A stretch of DNA of 64,000 nt, taken from Tribonema minus (taxonomy: Eukaryota; Sar; Xanthophyceae; Tribonematales; Tribonemataceae). The DNA is taken from positions 310,001 through 374,000 of the forward strand of contig JAFCMP010000543.1 in the NCBI GenBank assembly GCA_017506865.1, written 5' to 3'. Every line of letters begins with the position of its first letter. Position 1 is the first letter of the stretch. The notes under the pieces were generated by a model. The model was given only the letters and a program-made list of their open reading frames with translations, was not told the DNA's origin and searched no databases. Below, piece by piece: positions 49,001 through 61,000 of the stretch. The position numbers were made by a program, and so were the translations under genes.

Positions 49001-52000
49001 GGTTAGGGTTGGGGTTAGGGTTGGGGTCATTGAGAGGGGTAGGGTTGGAGCTCATCACGTGCAGCTTTGTGAGGTGAGCGCTGCCGCACTGGTCATCGAG
49101 CGCTGCTGCTGCTGAGCACTGAAGCACAGGGGGGCTATACCCCCTACGACCCCCCCAATGCTGGGGGGGTGCCACGTCACTTACGCAGACGTGGAGGATG
49201 ATCGTCAAGGAGCGCACGTACATTCAGATATGTAGTGCAGCACGCAGCCATGCATGGCGTGCAAAAAGAGTAGTAACAGCTGAAGTTGTGCCGCGGCTCT
49301 GGCCTTTGCGGGGTCTCAAGCCACATGCCAGAGTTGAAGTTTGAGTTGAAGGCTGGATGTCGCACAAGTAGCCGTTGAGATGTGTTGAAGTTCAAGTTGG
49401 ACCTTTGCATGACCATTACGTCGCCTACAATGTATGAGCGTCCGCTGTTGCAACCGCCGCACTCACTGACTTACCTACCCCACCCCCCGCCACCCCTCCT
49501 GCAGCCAACCGCCGCACTCACTTGCTCACTTGCTGACCTACTGTACCCCCCCCCCCCCCGGCCTCGGCCCGCAGGTGCATCAAGCCCAACGCGGACATGG
49601 CGGAGGGCCAGTTTGACCGCCGCTACGTGCTGGAGCAGCTGCAGTGCCTCGGCATCCTGCAGACGTGCGAGGTATGTGCGCAGTCGGTCAAACTTCACGT
49701 GCAACTGCAACAACTGTCATGTTATACGCACATCAGTGCCTGCGCCTCCTGCAGACGGGCGATGTGCGCGCAGTGCTTAGGGTTAGGGTTAGGGTTAGGG
49801 TTTGCCGCTCTCATTCCAAAGCCTGACCCTCGCGCGTGTGCATCGCGCGCGCGCGCGTCGCGTCGCGAGCGCTGCTGCGGTAGTGCTCCGGCCCGATCGC
49901 GCGCATGCAGGGCCAGGTTCTGACACGCTTACACTCACCACCGTCGCGCGCGCCACGACCGATGATCATTGCCATCAGGTTCAGGTTTTGACACGCTCGC
50001 ACTCACCGCCGTTGCGCGCGCGACATACCTATACATACCCCATTGCCCATCCGACAGGTGCTGCGCGTGGGCCTGCCGACGCGCGTGAGCTACGCGGAGC
50101 TCAAGGACGTGCTGCGGGGGCGCGTGGGCGAAGCGGAGCAGCTCACTGAGCGCAGCGCACCCGCCCCAATCGCGCGCAAGCAGGGTTACGCTAGGTCTTG
50201 ACACACTCACTCACCGCCGTTAGGTTCTGACACACGCTCACGCTCACTGCCGTCGCGCGCGCGACAAACGACACAGGTTTTGAAGGTGGGCCTGCCGACG
50301 CGCGTGAGCTACGCGGAGCTCAAGGACGTGCTGCGGGGGCACGTGGGGGAAGCGGAGCGGCTGTTTGCGGGCGAGCCAGAGCAGGTGCTGATCAGCGCCG
50401 TGCTGTGGGCGTTCGACGTGCCAAGCGCTGCCTTCCGGCTCGGGCGCACGCGCGTCTTCTTCAGGGCTGGGCAGATCTCGGCGCTCGAGGGGATCCTCAA
50501 GTGAGTACTTCACGTTGAATTTCAAAGAAACTTCAGGTTTTGTAATCTCTTGCAGCTGGCGGCGATTGCACAGGATGCGCGTGTTCTTCAGGGCGGGGCA
50601 GATCTCAGCGCGCTCGAGGAGAAAGAACTTCAAGTTGAAGTTCCAAGACCTGTTGACGTACGTTGACTTGACGTTGTGTAGACGCTTGCAGTACAATACA
50701 TGGGGCAGGCTGGGCTGAGTGCACAGGGCACGCATCTTGTACGATACAGGGCAGATCTCGGTGCTCAGGGCAAGTGAGCACTCGAAGTTGACATTATTGA
50801 AGTTGGAGGGTTGTACACATGCACGCAGACTGGGTGTGCTCAGAATGGCGCTGCAGCAAGCGTGCAGGACGTCCAACGTCCCTTGGGGCTAGGTTTAGGG
50901 TTAGGGTTAGGGTTAGGGTCCCATCGCCACCGCGAGCATGCATTCACAAAGTAAATCAAGTGGCGCGCTGAGTCGCAGTGGGAGTCCACAGCCGGTGCGC
51001 ACGCGTGCTGGAGCTCCGCACGCGCAGTCCAGAGTGCCCCATACACCTCACGCCGTGTGTCCTCAAAGATGAACCTCATTGTCGAAGTCATCCGCACCTG
51101 CTGACCAATGCACGCATGCGGCCACCGGCTTCTCGTGTTCCCCGTGCCCAGGAACGGGAGCGTGGAGGCGACTTGGACTTCATTATTGAAGTTGATGCAC
51201 GCCAGCTGACTTGCACTGCCCTTGCCGCTTTCTGTCCCGTGCCTCAGGAACGGCAGCGCGGAACGGGGCGACTGGATTGTGCAGCGCCTCAAGAAGGCGC
51301 TCGAGGACCGGAAGGTCGCCAAGGTGAGCACTGACGCAGAGGGCATACATACCCTACCCATGTGTGTGCCTTGAGGTTGCATCCGCTCAGCGCCAGGGCT
51401 TTCTGCAACCGCCAACAGCAACCGCTGATGCATGCGCGCCTTCATCCCTACAGCGTCACCGCTGCAGTGCCCCCACACTTCTCGAACTTGCCCCCCCATG
51501 GGCACCCGAGAGCACGTGATACCTGACCCCCCCTTTTCCATCACGGAGCGTCACCATTTGCGCTTGACCGCTGCCGCGCTACCTACCTACCCCCGCAATG
51601 CATCACGGAGCGTCACCACTTGCACTTGTCCGCTCTCGCGCACAGGCGCACGCCGCGGAGGCGCAGGGCCTGCTGGCGGAGGCCGCGGCGGCGGTGGCGG
51701 GCGTGACGACGGGCAGCAGCGCTCAGGCGCGCGGCCAGGACGCAGGCCCCTCGTCCGCGCTGGCGACGCTGCGCGAGTACAACGGGGTGAGCGCTGCTGC
51801 TGAGCTGTTACCTAAAGTTGTGTGCGCGTGCGGCCACGAGACAGGGATCAGCGCTGCTGCTGTAGCAGATGCTTGAAGTTTGCACGCACGTGCGGCGGGG
51901 GGACGGGGGGTCAGCGCTGCTGTAGCCCTAACTTGAAGTTGTGTTCAGAGGGTCCGTGGGCCGGTGACGGGGGGGGGGGGTCAGCGCTGCTGCTGCAGCA

Positions 52001-55000
52001 GGCACTGAAAACTGTGTGCATGCGCAGCCAGGCGGCGCGGCCGCCATCAAGGTCACACTTTGCGAGCACACGTGCTTGGGCTGAGTCCTGCTGCAATTGC
52101 GGTAGCCAACACTTGAAGTGGCGCGTCTGCTGTGCGCGCGCGCATGCGCTCGTGCTGATTATCACATCAGGCACCGCATGCCCTTCAGCGTGTATGCATG
52201 CTCGATCACGAATCGCGCAGCGCCCGCGCTCTCCGCTTGTGGCGCGCCTGGCCAGCGCGAGTGCTGCCACTGCGTCGCCGCCGCCCGCCGCTTGCCGCGC
52301 CTTGCAGCGAGCCCTCTCCTCTGCCGGGCCCTCTGCGCTGCGACCGTCCGTGCTCACATGCACACCTGCCTGCCCTTGGCTGGGCGCTGCGCTGCGGCGC
52401 GCGCGCGGCGGCGTCAAGGCAGATCAGCAGCGCGCTCGCACCCGGCCACAGCATTCAACAAGCGAAAAGGGTGTGTCTTGCATTTAGCCCTCTTGTGTGT
52501 TGCGACTGCCCTTGCTCATTCGCGCACCTGTGCTTGCGCACTTGCTGCTCTGCGCGCAGGTGCTGCGGCGCGCGCGCGGCGGCGTCAAGGTGGACCAGAT
52601 CCAGGCGCTGCTCAAGGCGTCGCGCGAGGCGGGGCTCGGCACGCACGCGCCGCAGGCTGCAGCAGCGCTCAACGAGGCTGCCAGCGACGCCACCGCCAAG
52701 GCGCAGGCCTCCAAGTACGTCCCGCCGCGTTCATTTGCTCGGTTTCGTAACAGGCTTGGTACACTTAAGTTATTTTTTGTGTACGAGACACGGTATGTTG
52801 CGACTCTCGTGATTGCGGGCCGCGGCAGCGCTCAACGAGGCCGCCAGCGGCGCCACCGCCAAGGCGCAGGCCTCCAAGTGCGTCCCGCCGCATGCTTTCA
52901 TTTGCTCGGTTTCGCAACGGGCTTGGTACACTCAAGTTATTTTGTGTGTACGAGACACGGTATGTTGTGATATGCGGGCTGCGGCGGCGCGCCATTACGC
53001 TGCCAACAGCACCATCACCAGGGCGCAGGCCTCCAAGTGCGTGCCGCTGCTCTCATGCTCTTACGATTTTTCAAGTACCTTTGGTTACATGAAAGCTGTG
53101 GAAGAGGCTTTGTAAGCTGAAGCTTTTTTGTGTGTGTACAAGACCACGGTGTGTCGAGACTCAAGTGACCGCGGGCTGCGGCGGCGTTCAGCGACGCTAC
53201 CAACGGCACCACCGCCAGGGCGCAGGCCTCCAAATACGCCCCACTGCCCTTCATTTGCTACCAGTTGTAAACAAGATTATTTATTTGACCGCTCTCGACA
53301 ACGCTCACCCGTGCGCTCTCGCAGGGGCGCAGCGGACGCTCTCGACAGCGCGCTGGCGGCGGCGGGCGTCGACAGCAGCGAGCGCCTCGCGCAGCGCCTC
53401 GGCGCGACGCTCGCCATGGTGGCGGCGCTGCGCGCGGAGCTGAGCGGCGCCGCCGCCGCCGCCGCGGACGCCGCCAACAAGTGCCAGGCGCAGGAGGTGA
53501 GGGGGCGCGTCGCCGCACATTTGAAGTTGAAGTTGCCTTGCGTGTTGGCGCGCTCCGAAAGGTGGTTGCGGGCGTCGCGTACCGCCGCGGACGCCGCCAC
53601 CAAGTGCCTGGCGCTGGAGGTGAGGGGGGGGCGCGTACTCACATGTTGAAGTTGCAGCTGCTGTTACGTCGGGCATGCTTCAAAAGGTGGAGGCAGGTGT
53701 TCGGTAAGGAAGCGGTGAGTGTTTTGAAGTTGAAGGTGAAGTCGTGGACGCGTGCGTCGCTGGTGTGCGCCTTGCAGGAAGTTGCGTGTTGATGTGGTGC
53801 AGCAGCAAGTTGTAGTTGGGTGTCCTGCCACAGCGCTACTCGAGAGAGGGAGCGGCGGCGCACACTGTGGCCACGGCAGCAAGTAGTGCTGCCTCCCCCC
53901 CACCCCGCAACGCAGCAGCATTTGCAGCAATCAAGACGTGTACACTAATCCTAGACCCGTGTTCCTTGCCGCCGCCGCTGCTGCCGCATTCGCAGGCGCA
54001 GCGCAGCGCCGCCAAGGCGCGCGACCTGGCGGCGCGCATCCAGGAGGGCTGCGCGCAGGCACGCGCCGGCTCCGCGGCGGCGGACAGCGCCGCCGAGCAG
54101 CTGCGCGCGGCGCTGGCGGGCGCGGGCGCGGCGGCGGCGGTGTGCGCGGAACGCGCGGACGCCGCCGCCGCAGCGTGGGCGCGCGTGCGCGATGTCGCCG
54201 CCGCCACCAACACACAGGTGAAGCGCTGCTGAACTTCACGTATGAACTTTGCACAAAGTTCAATAGTGATTTAAAGTTGCGTGGGCGCGCGTGCGCGACG
54301 TCGCCGCGGCCACCAACGCGCAGGTGTGCACTGCTGAGGTTGACGTGTGAACGTTGCACAAGGTTCAATGTTGATTTGAGGTTTGCGCACGCGGCGTCGC
54401 CTCAGCCATCGACGCTTTCCCCACGGCAGGATTCACACGACGTTGGCTGCGCTGCGGAATGCTGCACGGCTGATGCGCGGCTGCTGCAGCAGTGACGCGT
54501 GTGACGCCCCTAAGCCCGCTTAAAGTTCAATGATGACTTTGAAGCTGGAGAGGGCGCGCACGCGTCTGACAATGTCGCGGCCACCGACGCCTTGGTGAGC
54601 GATGCTGAACTTGAGCCGCGGTCGCCCGCGCAAAAAGTCCAATAATGATTTGAAGTTGTGCAGAGGTGCGCGCGCGCTATGGCTCGCTCTCCTCACAGGC
54701 GCAGCGAGCGCGCCCCGAGTGTCACTTGAGCAAGTGCACATGACCCACCTGCCAGGTTCAATGCCGACAAACCCCGTGCTGAGTCGGATGCTGTAACAAA
54801 TTGTTGCGATAGCTGAACGCGGCTACAACACCCAAACATTCCCATCGCACCGCTACAGGAACGTGAAGCGGCGGCGGCAGCGGCGGCGGCAGCGGAAGCG
54901 GCAGCGGCCGAGAAGGCGGCGGCGCGCAAGGCGGCGCGGCAGCGCGAAGCGGCGGCGGCGGCGGCAGCTGGCGCGGCGGCGGCGACGGCGGTGGCTGTGG

Positions 55001-58000
55001 GCGCGGCAGGCAGCAGCGGCAGCGGCGCGGCTGCTGCCGGCAGCAGCAGCAGCAGAGGCGCGGCGCCGATGGCGTCGGTCAATCCGCGCGGGTCGGCCGC
55101 TCGGGTGCGTCTCGTGTTTTGTTTGCGCACTGTGCTGTGGAAAATGGTCGTGTGCAGGCGCGGCACGAGAGCGCCATCTTTGTTACTTCAGTGTCAGAGT
55201 GTGCGCGTCGGGGCTGGTGCAGAAGGAGTTCGCGGCGCCCGCGACATGCCCGACACGCACTTCAAATTTGAAGTTGTGGCTGAGCAACCCGCCTCTTCGC
55301 GTACTTCAAGTACACCCCCCTCCCCGGCGTGAGCGCTGCCTCGGAGCTACACGCTCCTCTGACTCCCCCCCCCCCCCCCCCCCCCCCTCCTCTTCCGTAT
55401 CTGCCGCTACAGAAAGTGGCGGCGGCGGCGGCGTCGGCGCGCGTCGGCGCGGAGAAGCTGACGGCGGCCGACAGCGACACGTCCGATACGGAGGACACGC
55501 TGGACGAGAGCGGCAACCCCGAGATTGTGCGGCCGTCCATCAGCAAGCAGAAGTCGACGCTGCGCGCGGTGCTCGAGGAGGCGGAGCGCCTCGCGCGCGA
55601 GGAGTCCACGGTGAGCGCTGCTGCTTCTTCACGCTATGTACTTCCATATGCGCTGCGCGCTGTATGTTGTATGTAGGTATGTACGGGCAGATGGCCAAGT
55701 GCTGGGGTGAGGGTCGGGATCGGGCGTGTGCGTAAAAGGGTTAGGGTTCGCTCGCGCGCTAGGAGTCCACGGTGAGCGCTGCTGCTGCTGCTGCTGCTGC
55801 GCGCTGTGTGTATGTATGCGCTGCTGCTGTGTACTGTATGTATGTATGGGCGCGCGAGGAGTCCACGGTGAGCGCTGCCTTTGCGCGCTGTGCGTAGGTG
55901 TGGCGTAGGAGGCAAAGGGCTACGGTTAGCAAATGGGGGTAAATTGGGGTTTACGGGGGGGGGGGGGGGGTAGGAAATGCTGTGCAAGGTAATCGGAGCG
56001 CTCTATGCGCAATGAGTTCCCGGCGCAGTGCGTGTGCGCATGTATGCTCGTGAAGCCCACCGTGTGTGTCGCCATTGGGAAACCGTTTGCAACAACGCAG
56101 CTCACCAGCTGCTGCCCCTGCTGCCGCTGCTGCTGCTGCTGCCGCTGCTGCTGTCCCATCTGCAGACCACGCTGCTGGCGCCGCTGGAGAAGGCGCCACG
56201 GCCTGGCATGCACATGAGGGTACGTATATATATATGCATGTGGTCATGCAGGTCTGCAGCGCAACCATCCCGACATTACCACGGCGACAGGTGTCGAGCG
56301 TGCCAAGCACACGCTCCAAGAGCAGGAGATAGGTTTAGGGTTCAGCTAAGTCGCGACTGGTTGGGGGAGGTCACAGCAGGGCTGAAAGGCCGCGCGCGGC
56401 TGCATTTGCTCATTTGGCCGCCTTTTGCTCATTTGGCCGGCATTTGCTGATTCGAGTCAGCGCCAAAGGGTGATTGGTCGGGATCCCAGTTCATGAACCC
56501 TCTTCAACTGAGGCAGCAGCTCGATCTGGACTTGTCGATGCGGCAGCAATGCTCCGTGCCGCCCTTGCGCACAGGGCAGCTGGTTGCTGCCGTCCTCCCT
56601 TCGCACTGCTTGCGCTAGGCGCGCCGATGCGATGTGAGCATCATCCGCGGCATCATGTCGCTGGCTCAAACGATGAATGTCACTTCTGATTCCCGCGTCG
56701 CTGCGTTGCTCGTTGTGCGCCCGTTCACCGCGCAGGCGCAGAGTTTCGGCTTCAGCGGCAGCACCAGCACCACGCGCACCACCAACCAGGTGAGAACTTC
56801 AACTTCAACTTCAATTCTTTCATGCACGAGTGTAGGGGGTAGGGGGCAGCGGTTCGCCCACGCGTGCACTTCAACCCATGCTGCGTAGTTTAAACCAGCA
56901 CGCCGTCGTTTGATGCGTACGTCGTGTATATGGAATGCCCTCACCGACTGACGCACTGTTGGCGCGTACTGTACCGTGTGCATGCAAGTGTGTACGTCTC
57001 GATTGACGCAACTGCTCGCCGTCGCGTTCCGCCTGCTGCTGTGCGCTGCCGCAGTTCCGGTCGATGACGCGCATGGGCCAGCAGCCCGGGTACCACTCCA
57101 ACAACACCTCCGCATCATCCACGCCGCGGCCCATCGACTACACGGAAGTGCGCCGCGCCTCACAGGTATGTATGTGTGCGTGTGCACGCGGGGTATGTAC
57201 TGTAGGCATTGTATTGAAACGCCTCCGCGTCGTCCACGCAGCAACCCATCGATACGGTATGCATGCATGTCTTTAGACGTGTGAACGCGGGGAGGCCCCC
57301 GAGCGGTACGAGTGTGTTTCGGGGATAAAATTGTGATGTGCTGTGACTCAGCCTGTGAGCAAGCGATCTCGACAGCCGCGCAGGACTGCGCAGCGCTGTG
57401 ATGGCGGCAGTGGACAGCCCTTTGCGGAAGGGTCACCGGGCCACGCAGCAACCCATCGATACGGTATGCATGCATGTCTTTAGACGTGTGAACGCGGGGA
57501 GGCCCCCGAGCGGTACGAGTGTGTTTCGGGGATAAAATTGTGATGTGCTGTGACTCAGCCTGTGAGCAAGCGATCTCGAAAGCCGCGCAGGACTGCGCAG
57601 CGCTGTGATGGCGGCAGTGGACAGCCCTTTGCGGAAGGGTCACCGGGCCACGCAGCAACCCATCGATACGGTATGCATGCATGTCTTTAGACGTGTGAAC
57701 GCGGGGAGGCCCCCGAGCGGTACGAGTGTGTTTCGGGGATAAAATTGTGATGTGCTGTGACTCAGCCTGTGAGCAAGCGATCTCGAAAGCCGCGCAGGAC
57801 TGCGCAGCGCTGTGATGGCGGCAGTGGACAGCCCTTTGCGGAAGGGTCACCGGGCCCCCCCCGCGCCGACTCGTTGTCAGCACCGCTCAGTCATCAGCAG
57901 CGCTCAGCATACCGGCACGCTTTCGCGCCGCCGCAACACAACGGCGAAGGGCATAAAATCTGCGGTGCTGCGCATCTATCCGAGAGCTCACCTGGCCTCG

Positions 58001-61000
58001 TGCCTGGCCCTGCACGCTGACAGCGACGGCGTTGTGCTTGCCTACACTCACCTCAAACCCTAACCCTAAACCCCAAAAACCGTAACTCTAAACCCCAACC
58101 CTTGTTGCAGGTGGCGGCGCGCCAGCGGGAGTCGTACAAGACCAAGTTTGTGGCAGCGCTCCGCGCGGACAAGGTGGAGGGCTCGCTCAAGAAGAAGACC
58201 AAGGTTCTCGACAGGTGCGCGCGAGCGCGGCGCGGCAGCGCTCAGCAGAACATGTACTCGTCCAGCATATTGTACTGTGTACTGTGAACTGCAAGTACAC
58301 TCACTCACTTCAGCTGCCTTCTTCTGTGATGAAACCCGTGCATACTGAAATTCTTTCTCAGAGCGCCTGAGGCTCCTGGCTTGCCTCTGGGCGCAGCATG
58401 CGTCTAATTTCAAACCCCAACCCTATGCCAGCTCTGTGTAATTCGTTCAGTCACTCGTCGGGCGCTAGCATGGTGTACCTACCGACGCCTTCCGCCTGCG
58501 GGCCGTGCCTATGATGGATCTGTTGCTGCACGTCGCAAATCTGCCGACCGGTGCCACTGCGGCGAAGGTGGAAGGCGCAGTGTTCCACGTTGTGCATTCG
58601 ATCATGCGCATTCGCATGTTCACTTGCTCATTCATCCTGCGCGGTCGGCACTGCATGCGTACCTACCCCTCAGGTGGAAGGCGCGGTGTTTTGTCCTTCA
58701 ACAACACGGCGCTCTCGTACTGCAACAAGAATACAATTCATCGTACATTCACTCATCCATCTGCATGATTGGGTCACATACGTACGAACCCCTCAGGTGG
58801 AAGGCACGGTGGTTTGTCCTTGAGAACACAGCGCTCGAGTACTACGACAAGAAGGCGCTGCTGGGCTCGGACAAGAAGAAGACGCTGCCCATCACGTCAA
58901 CGAGGTACGTTGCACGGCGCCGCACGCTGTCATGTTGTTGGCGTAGGAGACGTTGGCGGCGAAGGCCTATCCCTGACCCTAACCCTATCATGTAGCAGAC
59001 AAGAAGAAGACCCCGCCCATCACCCTGACCAGCTACGTTGTGCGGCGCCGCATGCTGTCGTGCTGCTACAAGACGACTAGCTGCTTTGCGTGTTGGTCGC
59101 TGCCTTCACGTGTTTATGTCGCACTCACCGGATGCTGGGGGTCCTCTGTGGCGAGATGCCCTTCTTCTTAGTTCAACTGCAGCGTACAAACTTCATTTGT
59201 CAAGTCCCGCCGCATGGCTGTCGCAGCGCGAAGTCGGACTGCTTATGCGTCAAGACAGGGTCCAATGGTGGCCCCTGCGGTGTTTGCATCTGCACTTCTC
59301 TCAGCCCTCGCGGCGCAGTTGTCCCTGACCCTGCTACCACAACCCTGCTTGTCGCAGCGTGACCTCGGCGGAGAATCTCAAGGGCTGCTTCTGCGTCAAA
59401 ACGAGATTCAACAGTGGCTCCCGCAGTGCTAGTGCTGCTTTAGCAGTTCTCGACGAGTGACGCATAGCTATTCAGACCCTACTGGTCACTAACCCTACTG
59501 CCGTAACCCTACTTGTCCGCAGCGTGACGTCCGCGACGAACCTCAAGGACTGCTTCTGCGTCAAGACGGGCGACGAGCTGTGGTTCCTGCTGGCCAAGGA
59601 CGACGCCGAGAAGGACAAATGGATGACCGCCGTCAACGCCCTCATCTACGCGCTCTACGTGCAGGTACGTACCGCTGCTATGTATTGCAGCTGAGCGCTG
59701 ACCGACGTATTGCAGATCATGCATAGTCGGCAATGAACGTTTTTTTCCCATTAGCGTATAGCCAAGTGGATGACGGCCATCAGCGCCCTCGTCTACGCGC
59801 TCTACGTGCAGGTACCGTCGCTGACCGCCTCTGCTTGCTGGAGAATAATTACCGCGATCGAAGACACGTGTTCTCCGCAAGCACGGCGGCACGAGAGTTG
59901 CGCGACCATGACCTCGAGCTGTTGTCAGAGAAGCACGCGCGCGCGCGCTGCGCAACCGCCAGGGTGCAGTCTACCACCTTCTCGTCCACGCCGTTCGCAG
60001 TGTCCTCCATGGCCTCGCATCCTCCTCCTGTCCCCGCACATGCGTCGCGCGGTCGCAGTCGTACCGCCCGCCCCAGGACAGCTGTGCATGCGCGAGGGCG
60101 TAGCCTATTGCACACCTTCTCATTCGCGCTGTCCTGCGTCGCGTCCTCATCACCTCAAGACCTCGTTATGTCCCCCTACACACGCGTCGCGCGCGCGTGC
60201 AGTCGTACCGCCCGCCCCAGGACAACTACTGGGAGGCGGAGGGCGCCACCAACATGCACGGCTTCTTCAGGGCCATCGAGGCCTCCACGCCGCAGTGGGT
60301 GCGCGCGTTCCCGGAGCTGGACGCGCCGCGCACAGGTGTGTATGGTGTATGTATATATACGCATGGAGGTATCTGTGAAATATGCATTTGTAGTCTTATG
60401 TGTGCAAGCGTATACTGTAGGTTTGTTTGTATATGGATAGGCCATTGAGGCGTCCACCGCGTTCCCGGAGCTGGACGCGCCGCTCACGGGTACGTATGTA
60501 TACATGTGTAAATGTGAAGTATGCATTTTCTGTAGTCCATGTGTGGGGGGGCTAGATAGAATGTACTGCAGGCTCACCAGCGATGGGGGGCGTTGCGCGC
60601 ATGATGATAGAGCGCACTGCGTCGGACTGTCGCACGCCTGTGAACTTGGCGCGTAAGCTTGACCAGTGGCGGCAGAGTGCCGCTCGCTGTGGCATGACCA
60701 GGCAGACGCAAAGCACCCGAGCTGAGACTACTCCCAATGAGAGAGCACGTGTGACCACTTGCACGAACGAGCGAAGATCGCTTACGCATGAATCTCGTTC
60801 ATGAATACCTGTCAATGGATGACCGCAGTCAATGACCTCGATCCCGTCAAGGTCGTGACAATGTCGTCGCCGTGCTCCCGATGGACTGCTTGCATTCCGC
60901 TCAGGACGTGAACTTGCATGAACAGATGCATCACTGAATGAATTCCACTCATGATGCGCATGAATTTCATGAATGAGTGCAGGCGATGGCGTCGTCCCCG

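Noticed and set aside
48189-49223. Minus-strand open frame of 344 codons
   Set aside because: It runs antisense across two verified motor exons and their duplicated edges. The conserved protein is on the plus strand.
56666-57883. Minus-strand open frame of 405 codons with internal repeats
   Set aside because: It is antisense to myosin C and exists because a 207-bp unit, divisible by three, is repeated three times. The three repeated peptides simply mirror the DNA repeat.
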